Assembly (NCBI GenBank): GCA_963786985.1
Contig: CAWBBL010000029.1
Span: forward strand, 1 to 64,000
Length of the DNA: 64,000 nucleotides
Direction of reading: 5' to 3'
Source of the DNA: Desertimonas sp963786985
Lineage (GTDB): Bacteria > Actinomycetota > Acidimicrobiia > Acidimicrobiales > Ilumatobacteraceae
Below, in pieces: positions 37,809 through 47,860 of the stretch. How positions within the stretch are numbered: position 1 is the first letter of the stretch; each line of letters starts with the position of its first letter. Under the pieces are notes generated by a model. It made no database searches. It had not been told where the DNA came from and was given only the letters and a program-made list of their open reading frames with translations. A program made the translations under genes and the position numbers.

Positions 37809-39704
37809 TCACGCGGTGGCGGCGACGGTGGAGGAGGCGACGAGATCGAACAAGCCTCCAGCCCGGAGCTGCGCCGCGTACAGACCACCGCGCCTGACGA
37901 GTTCGTCATGGGCGCCGACTTCGACAACGTGTCCGGCATCGAGGACGGCGATGCGATCGGCGTTGCGGACCGTTGACAGACGGTGGGCGATGATGATCGC
38001 CGTGCGCCCTTCGAGCGCCGTCTCCAAGGCGGCCTGAACCTGCGCTTCGTTCTCGTTGTCGAGATGGCTCGTCGCCTCGTCGAGGATCATCACCTCGGGG
38101 TCCTTGAGCAGCAGCCGGGCGATGGCAATGCGTTGCTTCTCGCCGCCGGACAGGCGGTAGCCGCGCTCGCCGACCACGGTGTCGTAGCCGTCGGCGAGGC
38201 TGGCGATCGTGTCGTGGATCCGCGCCGCCCTGGCCGCGGCGACGACCTCGGCGTCGGTGGCGTCGGGCCTGGCGTAGCGCAGGTTGTCGCCGATCGACAC
38301 GTGGAACAGGTGCGGGTCCTGGCTGACCATGCCGATCGACTGGCGCAACGACGACATCGTGAGCTCACGGACGTCGTGCCCGTCCACGAGCACCGTGCCG
38401 GACGTGACGTCGTAGAGCCGCGGGATCAGGGCGACCAGCGTCGACTTGCCGGCCCCCGACGCCCCGACGAGGGCGAGGGTCTCGCCGGCGGCGATGTCGA
38501 GGTCGATGCCGTCGAGCACGTCGCGGTCCGGGTCGGTGTCGGGCGTGCGCTGCTCGAGCGACGGCACGGACGTGGCCGCGGCGGGTGGGTAGCGAAAGCG
38601 GACGGCGTCGAACGTGATCCGTCGCCCGGGCCGCGCAGCGCTTGGGAGATCGACGGCGCCCGGCCGCTCGACGATCGCCTCCGGTGCGTCGAGCACCTCG
38701 AAGACCCGCTCGAAGCTGACCATCGACGTCATCAGGTCGACCCGGGCGTTGGTCAACGCCGTCAACGGTGTGTAGACGCGGGTGACCAGCGCGGCGAGGG
38801 CGACGAGGGTTCCGGTTGTGATGCTCCCGGACACGACGAGCTGGCCACCGACGCCGTAGATGGCCACCGCGGCGATCGCCGCGACGAGGGCGAGGGCGAC
38901 GAAGAAGACCCGCCCATACAGAGCCTGGCGGATGCCGGCGTCGCGCACCGCACCGGCGTCGCGTTGGAACGAGGCCAGCTCGCGACGGTCGTCACCGAAC
39001 AGCTTGACGAGGAGCGCGCCGGCGACGTTGAAACGTTCCGTCATCTGCGTGTTCATCGCCGCGTTGTGCTGCATCTGCTGGCGCGAGATGTCCTGCAGCC
39101 GACGACCGACCCGGCGAGCCGGGATCACGAACAGCGGTAGCACGATGAGGGCGAGCAGGGTCAACCGCCAGTCGAGGATGAGCATGGCGACCAGCGAGGT
39201 GACCAGGACCACGACGTTGCTGACGACGCTGCCGAGGGTGTTGGTCACGGCGGTCTGGGCGCCGACGACATCGTTGCTGAGTCGCGACGTGATCGCCCCC
39301 GTCGGTGTACGGGTGAAGAACGCGATCGGCATGCGGATCACCCTGGTGAACAGCGCCGAGCGCAGGTCGAAGATCAACGACTCGCCGACGTAGGCGCTGC
39401 ACACGCGTTGCACGACGTTCAGCCCGGCGTCGGCAACGGCTGCGGCGACACCGAGCGCGGCGAGCCAGGTGATCATCGTCCGGTCGGCGTTGGGGATTGC
39501 CGTGTCGATGATCGACCTGACGATGAGCGGCGGGACGATGGCCACGAGGGCGGCGGCGAGGATGACCAGCAGGTACACGGCAAGCACCCGGCGGTACGGC
39601 CGGGCGAAGGACCAGATCCGCCGTACCGTCGGGCGCGACAACGTCATCCCCTCGACCGCCGAGGCGTCCCCCGGCATCAGTCCGTGGCGACCGATCAACC
39701 GCAC
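37809..39704 (-). CDS. ABC exporter, fused TM and ATPase (MsbA/MDR type)
   Basis: 631 aa half-transporter. Six-helix TM domain to about residue 330 (VYLLVILAAALVAIVPPLIV, FTRTPTGAITSRLSNDVVGAQ), then the ATPase: Walker A GASGAGKST, IGMVSQDPHLFHVSIGDNLRY, signature LSGGEKQRI, Walker B VMILDEATSHLD and AHRLSTVRNADRI. A 20-aa Pro/Asp-rich insert (SVPSLEQRTPDTDPDRD) sits just before the ATPase core. GTG start at 39704 with TAGCCT 6 nt upstream. Exported compound unknown. Confidence 0.9.
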   Translation of the reverse strand: MRLIGRHGLMPGDASAVEGMTLSRPTVRRIWSFARPYRRVLAVYLLVILAAALVAIVPPLIVRSIIDTAIPNADRTMITWLAALGVAAAVADAGLNVVQRVCSAYVGESLIFDLRSALFTRVIRMPIAFFTRTPTGAITSRLSNDVVGAQTAVTNTLGSVVSNVVVLVTSLVAMLILDWRLTLLALIVLPLFVIPARRVGRRLQDISRQQMQHNAAMNTQMTERFNVAGALLVKLFGDDRRELASFQRDAGAVRDAGIRQALYGRVFFVALALVAAIAAVAIYGVGGQLVVSGSITTGTLVALAALVTRVYTPLTALTNARVDLMTSMVSFERVFEVLDAPEAIVERPGAVDLPSAARPGRRITFDAVRFRYPPAAATSVPSLEQRTPDTDPDRDVLDGIDLDIAAGETLALVGASGAGKSTLVALIPRLYDVTSGTVLVDGHDVRELTMSSLRQSIGMVSQDPHLFHVSIGDNLRYARPDATDAEVVAAARAARIHDTIASLADGYDTVVGERGYRLSGGEKQRIAIARLLLKDPEVMILDEATSHLDNENEAQVQAALETALEGRTAIIIAHRLSTVRNADRIAVLDAGHVVEVGAHDELVRRGGLYAAQLRAGGLFDLVASSTVAATA

Positions 39705-39710
39705 AGGATC

Positions 39711-39716
39711 AGGCTA
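39711..39716 (-). promoter_or_regulatory. -10 box, leaderless promoter of ABC exporter
   Basis: TAGCCT on the minus strand, 6 nt before the GTG at 39704. Back to back with the box at 39752. Confidence 0.5.
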
Positions 39717-39751
39717 AGAGGGCGTGAAGGGTGACCGTCACAGGGCGCCTC

Positions 39752-39757
39752 TAGTAT
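39752..39757 (+). promoter_or_regulatory. -10 box, leaderless promoter of secreted hydrolase
   Basis: TAGTAT ends 7 nt before the ATG at 39765. GTGACC at 39731 is a possible -35, 15 bp upstream. Confidence 0.55.
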
Positions 39758-39764
39758 CCCGCCC

Positions 39765-41372
39765 ATGATTCGTGCCCCTCGCGCTCTCGGACTCGTCGCC
39801 CTCCTCGTCGCCGGGCTCTCCGTTTCCGTCGGCGCCAGCGCCGCCGGGACGACGAGTTCGGACACCACCGAGCCGACCGACAGCACCGAGGTCGTCGAGA
39901 CCACCGAGGTCGTCGACACCACCGAGGCACCGGACACCACCGAGGTCGTGGAGACCACCGAGATCGTCGAGTCGACCGAGGTACCGGCGACGTCCGCGCC
40001 GCCGTTCGAGCCCGAGCCGATCGAGTGGACGTCGATCGGTGACGGCCTCGAGGAGGGCCGGCTCGAGGTTCCGATCGACTATGCCGATCCCGATGGCGAC
40101 ACGTTCAGCCTGTACCTCGTCCGCCATCTCGCCGACGATCCCGATGCGCGGATCGGATCGCTGCTCGTCAACCCCGGTGGACCAGGCTTCGGTGGAACGA
40201 TCCTCGCCGAGTCGGCCGAGTTCATCTACAGCCCGGACCTCCTCGACAACTTCGACATCGTCGCCTGGGATCCCCGGGGAACGGGCGCGAGCGAGCCGGC
40301 CATCGACTGCATCGACAACTACGACGAGTACTACGCCGGAACCGACATCACCCCCGACGACGACGCCGAGCGCCAGCAGATCATCGACGTCGCCGAATCC
40401 TTCGCCGAGCAATGCGTCGAACGCAACGAGGCCTTCATCGAGTTCGTCGGCACCAACAACTCCGCACGCGACATGGACACGATCCGCCGCGCCCTCGGCG
40501 AGGACGAGATCAGCTACTTCGGGTTCAGCTACGGATCGGAGCTCGGTGGCACGTGGGCGACCCTGTTCCCTGAGACCGTGCGCGCCGCTGTCCTCGACGG
40601 CGCCCGCGATCCCAACGCCGACGAAGTGGACGGGTCGAAGCAGCAGGCGGCTGGTTTCGAGGCGACGTTGACGACGTTCCTCGCCGAGTGCAGCGCCAAT
40701 CCCGATTGCGCGTTCCACAACGACGGCGACGCCGAAGGCGCCTTCGACCAGCTGATGTCGAAGATCGACGACAAGCCGTTGCCGACCCAACCCGGGCGTC
40801 CGCTACTCACTCGGGGAGTTGCCCTGCAGGGAGTTGCCGAGGCGATGTACACGGACCAGCTGTGGGAGCCACTCGAGCAAGCGTTGGCCACCGCCTCGCA
40901 GGGCGACGGCTCCGGGCTGCTCGCCCTCTATGACTCGTACTACCAGCGTCAGTCCGACGGCACGTGGGACGATTCGCTGGAGGCGTTCCAGACGATCCAC
41001 TGCATGGATGCCGAGGAGCGCCTGACGGTCGAGGAGGAAGACGCCTTGTCGCCGCAGTTCAACGAGATCGCCCCACGGTTCTCCCCAGGGACCTCGGGCA
41101 GCTACTTCTGCACGTTCTTCCCCGAGTCGATCGACCCGCGCGTCGAGATCACGGGAGCCGGTGCCGGACCGATCGTCGTCTGTGGCGCGACCGGTGACGC
41201 GGCCACGCCGCTGGAGAGCACCCGGGCCATGGCCGAGTCACTGGAGGACGGACGGCTGATCATCATCGATGCCGACCAGCACACGTGCTACGGAACCGAT
41301 CCCTGCGCCGACGAGCTCATCGACGACTACCTCGTCAACCTCAACGCCCCACCGCCAGTCACGGAGTGCTGA
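39765..41372 (+). CDS. Secreted alpha/beta hydrolase, tripeptidyl-aminopeptidase (S33/TAP) type
   Basis: 535 aa. Signal peptide to about residue 27, a Glu/Thr/Val linker made of VVETTEVVDTTEAPDTTEVV-type repeats (to about 75), then the hydrolase: LLVNPGGPGFGGTI, FDIVAWDPRGTGASEP, nucleophile GFSYGSELGG, and a C-terminal TAP-like domain (CGATGDAATPLEST, IDADQHTCYG with the catalytic His). Related enzymes release N-terminal tripeptides or act as esterases. Likely cell-surface or secreted. Confidence 0.85.
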   Translation: MIRAPRALGLVALLVAGLSVSVGASAAGTTSSDTTEPTDSTEVVETTEVVDTTEAPDTTEVVETTEIVESTEVPATSAPPFEPEPIEWTSIGDGLEEGRLEVPIDYADPDGDTFSLYLVRHLADDPDARIGSLLVNPGGPGFGGTILAESAEFIYSPDLLDNFDIVAWDPRGTGASEPAIDCIDNYDEYYAGTDITPDDDAERQQIIDVAESFAEQCVERNEAFIEFVGTNNSARDMDTIRRALGEDEISYFGFSYGSELGGTWATLFPETVRAAVLDGARDPNADEVDGSKQQAAGFEATLTTFLAECSANPDCAFHNDGDAEGAFDQLMSKIDDKPLPTQPGRPLLTRGVALQGVAEAMYTDQLWEPLEQALATASQGDGSGLLALYDSYYQRQSDGTWDDSLEAFQTIHCMDAEERLTVEEEDALSPQFNEIAPRFSPGTSGSYFCTFFPESIDPRVEITGAGAGPIVVCGATGDAATPLESTRAMAESLEDGRLIIIDADQHTCYGTDPCADELIDDYLVNLNAPPPVTEC

Positions 41373-41384
41373 CTCCCACCACGG

Positions 41385-44300
41385 TCAGCCGACGCGGACG
41401 GAACGCGTCGTCGTGCGGGCGAAGCGATTGCCGCTGAGCGTCGTGCCCTGCACGGTGACCTTGGCAGTCACGCTGCCCGGGTGCGCGGACCCGGGGTGTG
41501 TGGCAACGAGCGTGGTCGGTCCGAGCGCCAAGAAGGCGGCGAGGGCCGAGCTCGAGAGACGGGCGAGGCCGCGGCGGTTGATGACACCGCGGTCGATGAC
41601 GATCGACGCCTCCTCGGTGCCGAGCGCCAGCCCGCCACCTGCACCTGGCGTCACGGCGGGGCTGCCGCCCCCACCAGGCGTCACGACGAGGCCGCCGCCG
41701 GCGCCAGGCGTGAGGACGACTCCGCTGCCACCACCCGGCGCGACGACGACGCCCCCGCCGCCACCGGGAGTGACGACGACGCCCCCACCGCCACCAGGTG
41801 TGACGACGGAACCGCCAGAACTGGCCGGACGCTTCAGCGGCGAGCAGACCGTCTCATGGGAGATGGCTGTCCGGCCTTCCTTGCCCAACGAGATGCTGAT
41901 CGCCAGTGCTTCCCGGAGGTGTTCAGGAATCGCGTCTCGGCGGATGGCAGTGAGCGGTCGGAGTGTCCTGAGTCGCCGATGGAAGTCGGTCACCAACTTC
42001 GGCGGCGATGACGTCGGCGTGGTCACGCAGACGGTACCGATCAGGTCGGTCACACCTCGTGAGCCGTCCCACACGTTGACGGTGACATCGAGCGCCGAGC
42101 CCCGCAGCGGGCGTCGGGGGCCGATCGTCGTCTCGATGCGAATCGGCGAGCGGACGAACACACCAACCGAGTAGGTGGTGTGGGTGGTCCGCGCCGTCGA
42201 CACCTCGACCCACCACTGCCCGGGCAGCGGGTCGTCGACGCGGAACGCCACGTAGCCGTGGCCCTCGCGGCGGTGCACAGAAGGTTCGAACGGGTGCAGG
42301 ACCTTGTTGTTGGGCATCCGCAGCCGCACGTTCATGTCGGCACGCTTCGTGGGATCGCGAGGTGACCAGGCGAGCGATGAGTCCGCCCAGTTGATGAGGA
42401 ACGTCGCCTCGGTGGCGTCGGCCTCGATCAATGCCCCGACTCTGCTGGCCGATGCCGTGTGCTGCTCGTTGACCACCAAGCCATCGCCGGTCACCTGCTC
42501 ACGGATCACGTTGACGATGAGGAACAGGTCGTCGATCGTCGGCATGTACAGGTACTGGCCGTCGGTGCTGGCGGCGAGGTCCTCGAGCAAGGTCTGATCG
42601 GAGAGCGGACCCATCGCGCACGAATAGATCGCCACGTCGGCCGGCAGTCCTCCGGCGACCGTGCGGGCGTCGGGCGTGCCGTTGTCGAATCCGTCCGACA
42701 GCAGGACAACCGCCTTGCGTCCAGTCGTCGTCGGCAACATCGCCGCGGCCCGCTGTAGACCCGGGCCCATCATCGTCGACCCGCCGAAGCTGAGGCCGTC
42801 GATCGCTGCCTTGGCGGCGTCGCGGTCGGCTTGGGTGGCGATGGTGCGCAGCGACGGTGGCGTGCTCGCCGGGAAATCGTCGGTGGCCGTCGACCCGAAG
42901 CTCGCCACACCGATTGCGTCATCGATCGCCATCAGGTCGGAGAAGCTGCGCGCCGAGGTCCGGGTGACATCGACGTAGCCGGCCCCGACCATCGACCCGG
43001 ACCTGTCGATGGCGAGGGCCACGTTGATCGGCTGGGCACCAGGCACTTCGGCGTTGTCGAGGACCAGCGCGAAGTCCTGCCACGGCGCGGCGGCCGAGAA
43101 CGGCGGGCGGGCGTCGGCCCGCAAGGCACCGGCGATCACCGTGACCTCGTAGACGCCGTTCGGATTGGCGACGTACACGCACTCGGTGTTGTTCAGCGTG
43201 TCGAAGGCACCGCCCGTGGATGAGAACCCGTTGGTGAACACGTTGCCGCGGAAGACGTCGCCCGTGGCCGTCTCGGTGACCTCGAGGTCGAGGTCGTTCT
43301 GCAGCGCCGGGTTGGCACCGGCGGCGCCCGGGGCGTCGGTCCACGACAGGGTGATCCGCAGTGGCCGGGCGGGGTCGACGGCGGCAACCCGGATTGTCCA
43401 CTCCTGGCCATTGGTGTTGAAGCCGAGGCGCTCGTCGATGACGATCCGTGGGCCGCGATCAGAGTCCGGGGCGGTGAGGAACAGGTTGTCGAAACTGACC
43501 CGTCCCCATCCCTGGTCGCTGTTCGGGACGTTGGCCACCGGGTTGGGGTCGAGCGCCGAGAGCCCGACGTTGTTCGGTCCGGTGGCGAATGGTTGGCCAC
43601 CGGTGGTGGTCCGCACGGTGATCGTGTCGGTGGCGACGGTGTACGCCCAGTCGCCAGGGTTGGTGATCGCCGCGACGTTGGCCACACGGTTCAAGGTCGT
43701 CCACACTCCGGTGCGCGAAGTTCTGCTCCGCCAGCGCGTGGGGTTGATTCCCATGCCGGCCAGCGTGAAGTTCGGGCCTGCTGCCGTCCACGCGAAGAAC
43801 AGCCGTCGCCAGTTCGGACCTCCGACAAGGTCTTCAGCCGTGTTCACGAGGAGGGCTTTGACGAGGGCAGCCGACGGCATCTGTCCCGTACGGTTGTTCC
43901 ACCACTCGACCAGCAGCGCGCTGAGGCCGGACACGTGGGGAGCCGCCATCGAGGTGCCGGTCATCACCGTGTGCTGGTTGTGGGCGGTACCGCCGGCATC
44001 GACGTACGCCGGGCGATTGGGCTGCACCCCTGCGGTCGTGGTGTTGGCATCGACCGACGAGCGAGCCGCGACGATGTCGGTCCCCGGGGCCACGACGTGG
44101 GGCAGCATCCGGTTGTCGACCGCCGGTCCGCGGCTCGACGAGGGCGAGATGCCGCGGACGTCGTCGGCAACGAACAGCTCACCCGGGCGGGCGTTGAGCG
44201 AGTTGCCGACCACGATCGCGTTCTTGCACTCGTGGGGCATCGTGATCGACTGGGCGAAACCTCCGTTGTTGCCGGCGGAGAAGACCACGACGATGCGTTC

Positions 44301-45596
44301 ATGCTCGGCGGTCGCCGTGTCCGGGTCGCGGACACCCGTGTCGACCTCGGCGGCCAGGCTCACGTACCCGTCGTTGTTCGTGCTGCCGCCCCACGAGTTG
44401 TTCATCACCCGCGCCCCGTTGGTGACCGAGTTGGCCACCTGATCGGAGAAGTCGATGGCCGCCGGGCCGGCCCCGAGGACGTTGAGCGACCCCACCTGGG
44501 CACCCGGAGCCATGCCCAGACCGAGTGTGAAACCACCCGGGTCCGTATCGCCGGTGGTGCCGTCGCCGGCGGCGATGGAGGCCACATGAGTTCCGTGACC
44601 ATTGGCGTCGGCCGTCGACCCTCCGGCCGTCTGGTCGACGAAGAACGCCAGCCGCCCCTGGAGGTCGGGATGCAGGGTCGCGTTGGTGTGATTGTCGATG
44701 CCCGAGTCGACAACGGCGATGGTGACCCCGGTGCCGTCGATCCCGGCGTTCGTGAGCCTGGCGGCGTAGCCAGTCGTTGGCACGGCGGCGGCGCCGGTGC
44801 CGGTCACCGACTCGGCGATGATCTGCGCCGAACGCTCGTCATCGAGCTGCACCGGCTCGTCGAGCTCGACGAAGCGAACCCACACCAGTCGGGCGAGCTC
44901 GTTGCGGGCGACGGCCGCTTCGACCGTGGCCCGGATGATGGCGGTCCTGGCGACGAGGCCGGGTCGCGCCTGTCCGGGGTCGGCCCGCCGTACGCCCTCG
45001 ATCGAGCCCCCGGCGCGCTCGACCGCCGAGCGGACTTCGTCGACGCGGCTCGCCGGACAGACGCCGATGCGGACCGGTACCGTCCCGCGTGCGATGCGTA
45101 ATGCCGGGGCGATCCGCCACTGCGGTTGGAACGGACCGAGCCACGCCACGAAGTCGAGTGCACCGACTTCGGTCATCTGCTTGGCGTCACCGACGACGAG
45201 CAAGGCATAGGCGCCGACAGGTTCAATGACCTCGACGCCGTGGGCCTCGATCGCCGCGATCCATTCCGGGTTCGGCGGCCCGTCGAGTTGCACGAGATGG
45301 TGCGTCCACACGGCGCGCACGTCACGCGGTACCCGTCCCCGTGTCGGCACGCCCTCCAGCACGTTGCCGGCCTCGATGTCGATGACCTGGTCGTAGATCC
45401 GGATCAGGTTCGTGTCCGGCAGGAGCTTGACCCGCGCCCCACTGGCGGCGAGGGCGTCGAGGGTGTCGCGGGTGCCGGCAACGATGACGCCGCCGGGCGT
45501 GACGTGCTGAATCTCCACCGCGGCCGTGTCAGCGACGGCGTCGAGATCGATCGCCGCGGCGCCGCGGGAAGGTCGGACGAGCGCCTTGTCGGTCAT
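41385..45596 (-). CDS. Very large subtilase with VWA domain and Gly/Pro-rich tail
   Basis: 1403 aa. An N-terminal region of about 280 aa (propeptide-like) precedes an S8 peptidase domain with the triad Asp297 (IAVVDSGID), His334 (NGHGTHVAS) and Ser549 (GTSMAAPH); oxyanion Asn in SAGNNGG. Next a jelly-roll-type region (about 680-850), a von Willebrand A domain with MIDAS AIDRSGSM (about 865-1040), a beta region, and a tail of six GGGGGVVVTP-type units followed by a bacterial repeat-like end. RBS GGAGGAGGGG right before the ATG. No signal peptide is visible, which is odd for a subtilase of this build; it could use another export route or be mis-started. Confidence 0.85.
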   Translation of the reverse strand: MTDKALVRPSRGAAAIDLDAVADTAAVEIQHVTPGGVIVAGTRDTLDALAASGARVKLLPDTNLIRIYDQVIDIEAGNVLEGVPTRGRVPRDVRAVWTHHLVQLDGPPNPEWIAAIEAHGVEVIEPVGAYALLVVGDAKQMTEVGALDFVAWLGPFQPQWRIAPALRIARGTVPVRIGVCPASRVDEVRSAVERAGGSIEGVRRADPGQARPGLVARTAIIRATVEAAVARNELARLVWVRFVELDEPVQLDDERSAQIIAESVTGTGAAAVPTTGYAARLTNAGIDGTGVTIAVVDSGIDNHTNATLHPDLQGRLAFFVDQTAGGSTADANGHGTHVASIAAGDGTTGDTDPGGFTLGLGMAPGAQVGSLNVLGAGPAAIDFSDQVANSVTNGARVMNNSWGGSTNNDGYVSLAAEVDTGVRDPDTATAEHERIVVVFSAGNNGGFAQSITMPHECKNAIVVGNSLNARPGELFVADDVRGISPSSSRGPAVDNRMLPHVVAPGTDIVAARSSVDANTTTAGVQPNRPAYVDAGGTAHNQHTVMTGTSMAAPHVSGLSALLVEWWNNRTGQMPSAALVKALLVNTAEDLVGGPNWRRLFFAWTAAGPNFTLAGMGINPTRWRSRTSRTGVWTTLNRVANVAAITNPGDWAYTVATDTITVRTTTGGQPFATGPNNVGLSALDPNPVANVPNSDQGWGRVSFDNLFLTAPDSDRGPRIVIDERLGFNTNGQEWTIRVAAVDPARPLRITLSWTDAPGAAGANPALQNDLDLEVTETATGDVFRGNVFTNGFSSTGGAFDTLNNTECVYVANPNGVYEVTVIAGALRADARPPFSAAAPWQDFALVLDNAEVPGAQPINVALAIDRSGSMVGAGYVDVTRTSARSFSDLMAIDDAIGVASFGSTATDDFPASTPPSLRTIATQADRDAAKAAIDGLSFGGSTMMGPGLQRAAAMLPTTTGRKAVVLLSDGFDNGTPDARTVAGGLPADVAIYSCAMGPLSDQTLLEDLAASTDGQYLYMPTIDDLFLIVNVIREQVTGDGLVVNEQHTASASRVGALIEADATEATFLINWADSSLAWSPRDPTKRADMNVRLRMPNNKVLHPFEPSVHRREGHGYVAFRVDDPLPGQWWVEVSTARTTHTTYSVGVFVRSPIRIETTIGPRRPLRGSALDVTVNVWDGSRGVTDLIGTVCVTTPTSSPPKLVTDFHRRLRTLRPLTAIRRDAIPEHLREALAISISLGKEGRTAISHETVCSPLKRPASSGGSVVTPGGGGGVVVTPGGGGGVVVAPGGGSGVVLTPGAGGGLVVTPGGGGSPAVTPGAGGGLALGTEEASIVIDRGVINRRGLARLSSSALAAFLALGPTTLVATHPGSAHPGSVTAKVTVQGTTLSGNRFARTTTRSVRVG
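41637..41816 (-). repeat. Six 30-bp coding repeats in subtilase tail
   Basis: Six consecutive 30-bp units coding variants of GGGGGVVVTP; differences are mostly at third positions and a few Ala/Ser/Leu swaps. Confidence 0.7.
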
Positions 45597-45729
45597 GTCC
45601 CCTCCTCCAACGCCCAGTGGGTGTCACGGGCGAAAGCGGCGACAAGCTACTTCCTGGGCTCGTGACGATCCGGCGAATTGTTGCTCCCACCGATCAGCTC
45701 GAACGCGACGAAGTCCCGACAGATCGCGC

Positions 45730-46755
45730 TCACTTCGGCCCGCGTCGTCGGGACTTCAGGTACGAGGTCGTGTACCCAGTCGTTTCGGCGAGCTCGACCT
45801 CGATCGACTTCACCCGCCGCCCTCCTCCGCGTCTGAAGAACAACTCGGCTCGTCCCGTGACGGTTGCCGACCCGGACACCGTCGGCACGATCGACCCGGT
45901 GGCCCGGTCGACCCACCGATAACGGACCGAGAACGTCGACCCGGTGATCGACTCCTGAACCCAGGTCGCGCCCTCGTCGAGAGCTCCGGCGGCCGCCAGC
46001 GCCGCCACCTTGGCGCTCGTGCCCGTGCCGCAGGGTGAGCGGTCGTACGTTCCGCTCGGACACAGCACGAAGTTCCGCGAGTTCGCAGCCGGGGACGTCG
46101 CCGGTCCATACAGCTCGACGTGGTCGACGTCGACGAAGCCCGCGGCATGGACGGAGTGCAAGACGTCGGCGGCGATCCGCAGCAGCTCGGCACGCGGCTG
46201 GTCGAGGTCGACGGTTGGGGTGGCGACGAGGAAGAACACGTTGCCGCCGTAGGCAATGGCGCCCGTGACGCGGCCGAGCGATGGTACGTCCACCTCCACA
46301 TGGCCCTCGACGAGGCGGCTGGCGACGTTGTCGAACGTCACCAAGCCGTCGGCGGCGAGAACCACTGGCACGGTGCCGGCTGGTGTCTCGACGAGGTGCT
46401 CGCCGGGGCCGATGCGACCGAGCCGGTGCAGCGTCTCGATCAGACCGATCATCCCGTGCCCGCACATCCCGAGCACGAGGTTGCGGTCGAAGAAGATCAC
46501 TCCGGTGACGCAGCGCTCGTCGACGGCTGGAGTCAACAGGGCGGCGACCATCGGCTCGTTGCCTCGCGGCTCGTCGACGATCGCCGTCGCCAGCCGACGG
46601 AGTCGCCCGGCGACGTCGGCGCGGCGCTCCAGGAGCGTCGATCCTCGGAGTGCTGGGAACCCGTCGAGCACGACCCGGGTGGGTTCCCCGCCAGTGTGCG
46701 AGTCGACGACCGAGATGGTCAGCGTGCTGTTGGGCAGGGTCAGCGTCTCGTTCAC
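45730..46755 (-). CDS. Proline racemase family, 4-hydroxyproline 2-epimerase type
   Basis: 341 aa. Both catalytic Cys are present: Cys98 in GMCGHGMIG and Cys242 in SPCGTGTSAK, which separates it from the trans-3-hydroxy-L-proline dehydratases (Ser/Thr at the first site). Also DSHTGGEPTRVV near the start. Predicted to invert C2 of trans-4-hydroxy-L-proline (or proline). GTG start with GAGGAGG upstream. Divergent, 90 bp apart, from a DapA-family gene that would fit the later deaminase step. Confidence 0.85.
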   Translation of the reverse strand: MNETLTLPNSTLTISVVDSHTGGEPTRVVLDGFPALRGSTLLERRADVAGRLRRLATAIVDEPRGNEPMVAALLTPAVDERCVTGVIFFDRNLVLGMCGHGMIGLIETLHRLGRIGPGEHLVETPAGTVPVVLAADGLVTFDNVASRLVEGHVEVDVPSLGRVTGAIAYGGNVFFLVATPTVDLDQPRAELLRIAADVLHSVHAAGFVDVDHVELYGPATSPAANSRNFVLCPSGTYDRSPCGTGTSAKVAALAAAGALDEGATWVQESITGSTFSVRYRWVDRATGSIVPTVSGSATVTGRAELFFRRGGGRRVKSIEVELAETTGYTTSYLKSRRRGPK

Positions 46756-46845
46756 GAGAACCTCCTCGGCGAGTAACGGTCGATAGCCGTGTCGGGCGCC
46801 CTGTTCATCGATGCACTACCGTCGCCGTGTGGGGCCAACGGTCAC

Positions 46846-47817
46846 ATGAACAGATCGGTGTTCCACGGTTGCCTACCGGCGCTGATGACGCCCTGCGACA
46901 GCGCCGGTCGAGTGAACCAAGATGCCCTCGTTGCCACCGCGGCGCGGCTGATGACCGCCGGAATGTCCGGCGTCGTGTACTGCGGGTCGATGGGTGACTG
47001 GCCGTTGCTGTCCGACGAACAACGCCGGACAGGCGTCGAGCTCCTCGTCGCTGCCGGCATCCCGGTCGTGGTCGGCACCGGGGCCCAGAGCCCGGCGCGA
47101 GCCGCCGAACACGCCGCCCACGCCGCATCGATCGGCGCCGCCGGGCTGATGGTGATTCCCCGCGTGTTGTCACGAGGTGCCTCCCCCGCGGCGCAACGCG
47201 ATCACTTCGACCGCGTGCTCGGTGCCGCCCCGGACCTGCCGAGCGTCATCTACAACAGCCCGTACTACGGCTTCGAGACACGCGCCGACCTGTTCTTCCA
47301 ACTGCGCGCCGACCACCCCAACCTCGTCGGCTACAAGGAGTTCGGCGGGCGCGAGTCGTTGACGTACGCAGCAGAGCACATCACGTCCGGATCCCCCGAC
47401 CTCGACCTGCTCGTCGGCGTCGACACCCAGGTCGTCCACGGCATCGTGTTCTGCGGCGCCGTCGGCGTGATCACCGGGATCGGCAACGTTCTCCCCGATG
47501 CCGTGCTGACCCTGATCCGTCTCGCCCGCGCCGCGGCCGGCGGTGACCCCACGGCCCTGCTCCTGGCCGGCGAACTGGAACACGCCCTCGGGCCGCTCTC
47601 CGGGTTCGACGAAGGCACCGACCTCGTGCTCTTCTACAAGCACCTCGCCGTGCTCTCCGGCCAGCGCGACTACGAACATCATGTCAACCCGACCGATGCG
47701 CTGACCGACAGCCAGCGCCGTCACGCCGCCGAGCAGTTCGATCGCTTCTGCCGGTGGTGGTCGAACTGGGGCGGTCAGCGGCACGGCGCCGCCAACGAGT
47801 CGGGGTCATCCCCCTAG
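46846..47817 (+). CDS. DapA-family lyase/deaminase, possibly hydroxyproline pathway
   Basis: 323 aa Schiff-base aldolase-fold enzyme. Lys164 in VGYKEFGG is the Schiff-base lysine, Tyr136 in VIYNSPYYG the catalytic tyrosine; GSMGDWPLLSDEQR replaces the usual GTTGE motif. Family members include dihydrodipicolinate synthase and 1-pyrroline-4-hydroxy-2-carboxylate deaminase; the divergent 4-hydroxyproline-type epimerase favours the latter, but this is context, not proof. The ATG at 46846 is preferred over an upstream GTG at 46789 that would add a non-conserved arm. Confidence 0.75.
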   Translation: MNRSVFHGCLPALMTPCDSAGRVNQDALVATAARLMTAGMSGVVYCGSMGDWPLLSDEQRRTGVELLVAAGIPVVVGTGAQSPARAAEHAAHAASIGAAGLMVIPRVLSRGASPAAQRDHFDRVLGAAPDLPSVIYNSPYYGFETRADLFFQLRADHPNLVGYKEFGGRESLTYAAEHITSGSPDLDLLVGVDTQVVHGIVFCGAVGVITGIGNVLPDAVLTLIRLARAAAGGDPTALLLAGELEHALGPLSGFDEGTDLVLFYKHLAVLSGQRDYEHHVNPTDALTDSQRRHAAEQFDRFCRWWSNWGGQRHGAANESGSSP

Positions 47818-47860
47818 CCTCCGCGCCGTACCGGGGCGTCGGACCTGGCGATCCGATCGC

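Noticed and set aside
45730..46755. trans-3-hydroxy-L-proline dehydratase as the identity of the racemase-family gene
   Set aside because: That subgroup has Ser or Thr in place of the first catalytic Cys; here both Cys98 and Cys242 are present.
46789..46845. Upstream GTG start for the DapA-family gene
   Set aside because: It adds 19 non-family residues, has no ribosome binding site and no -10 box at the leaderless spacing; the ATG at 46846 gives the usual family N-terminus.
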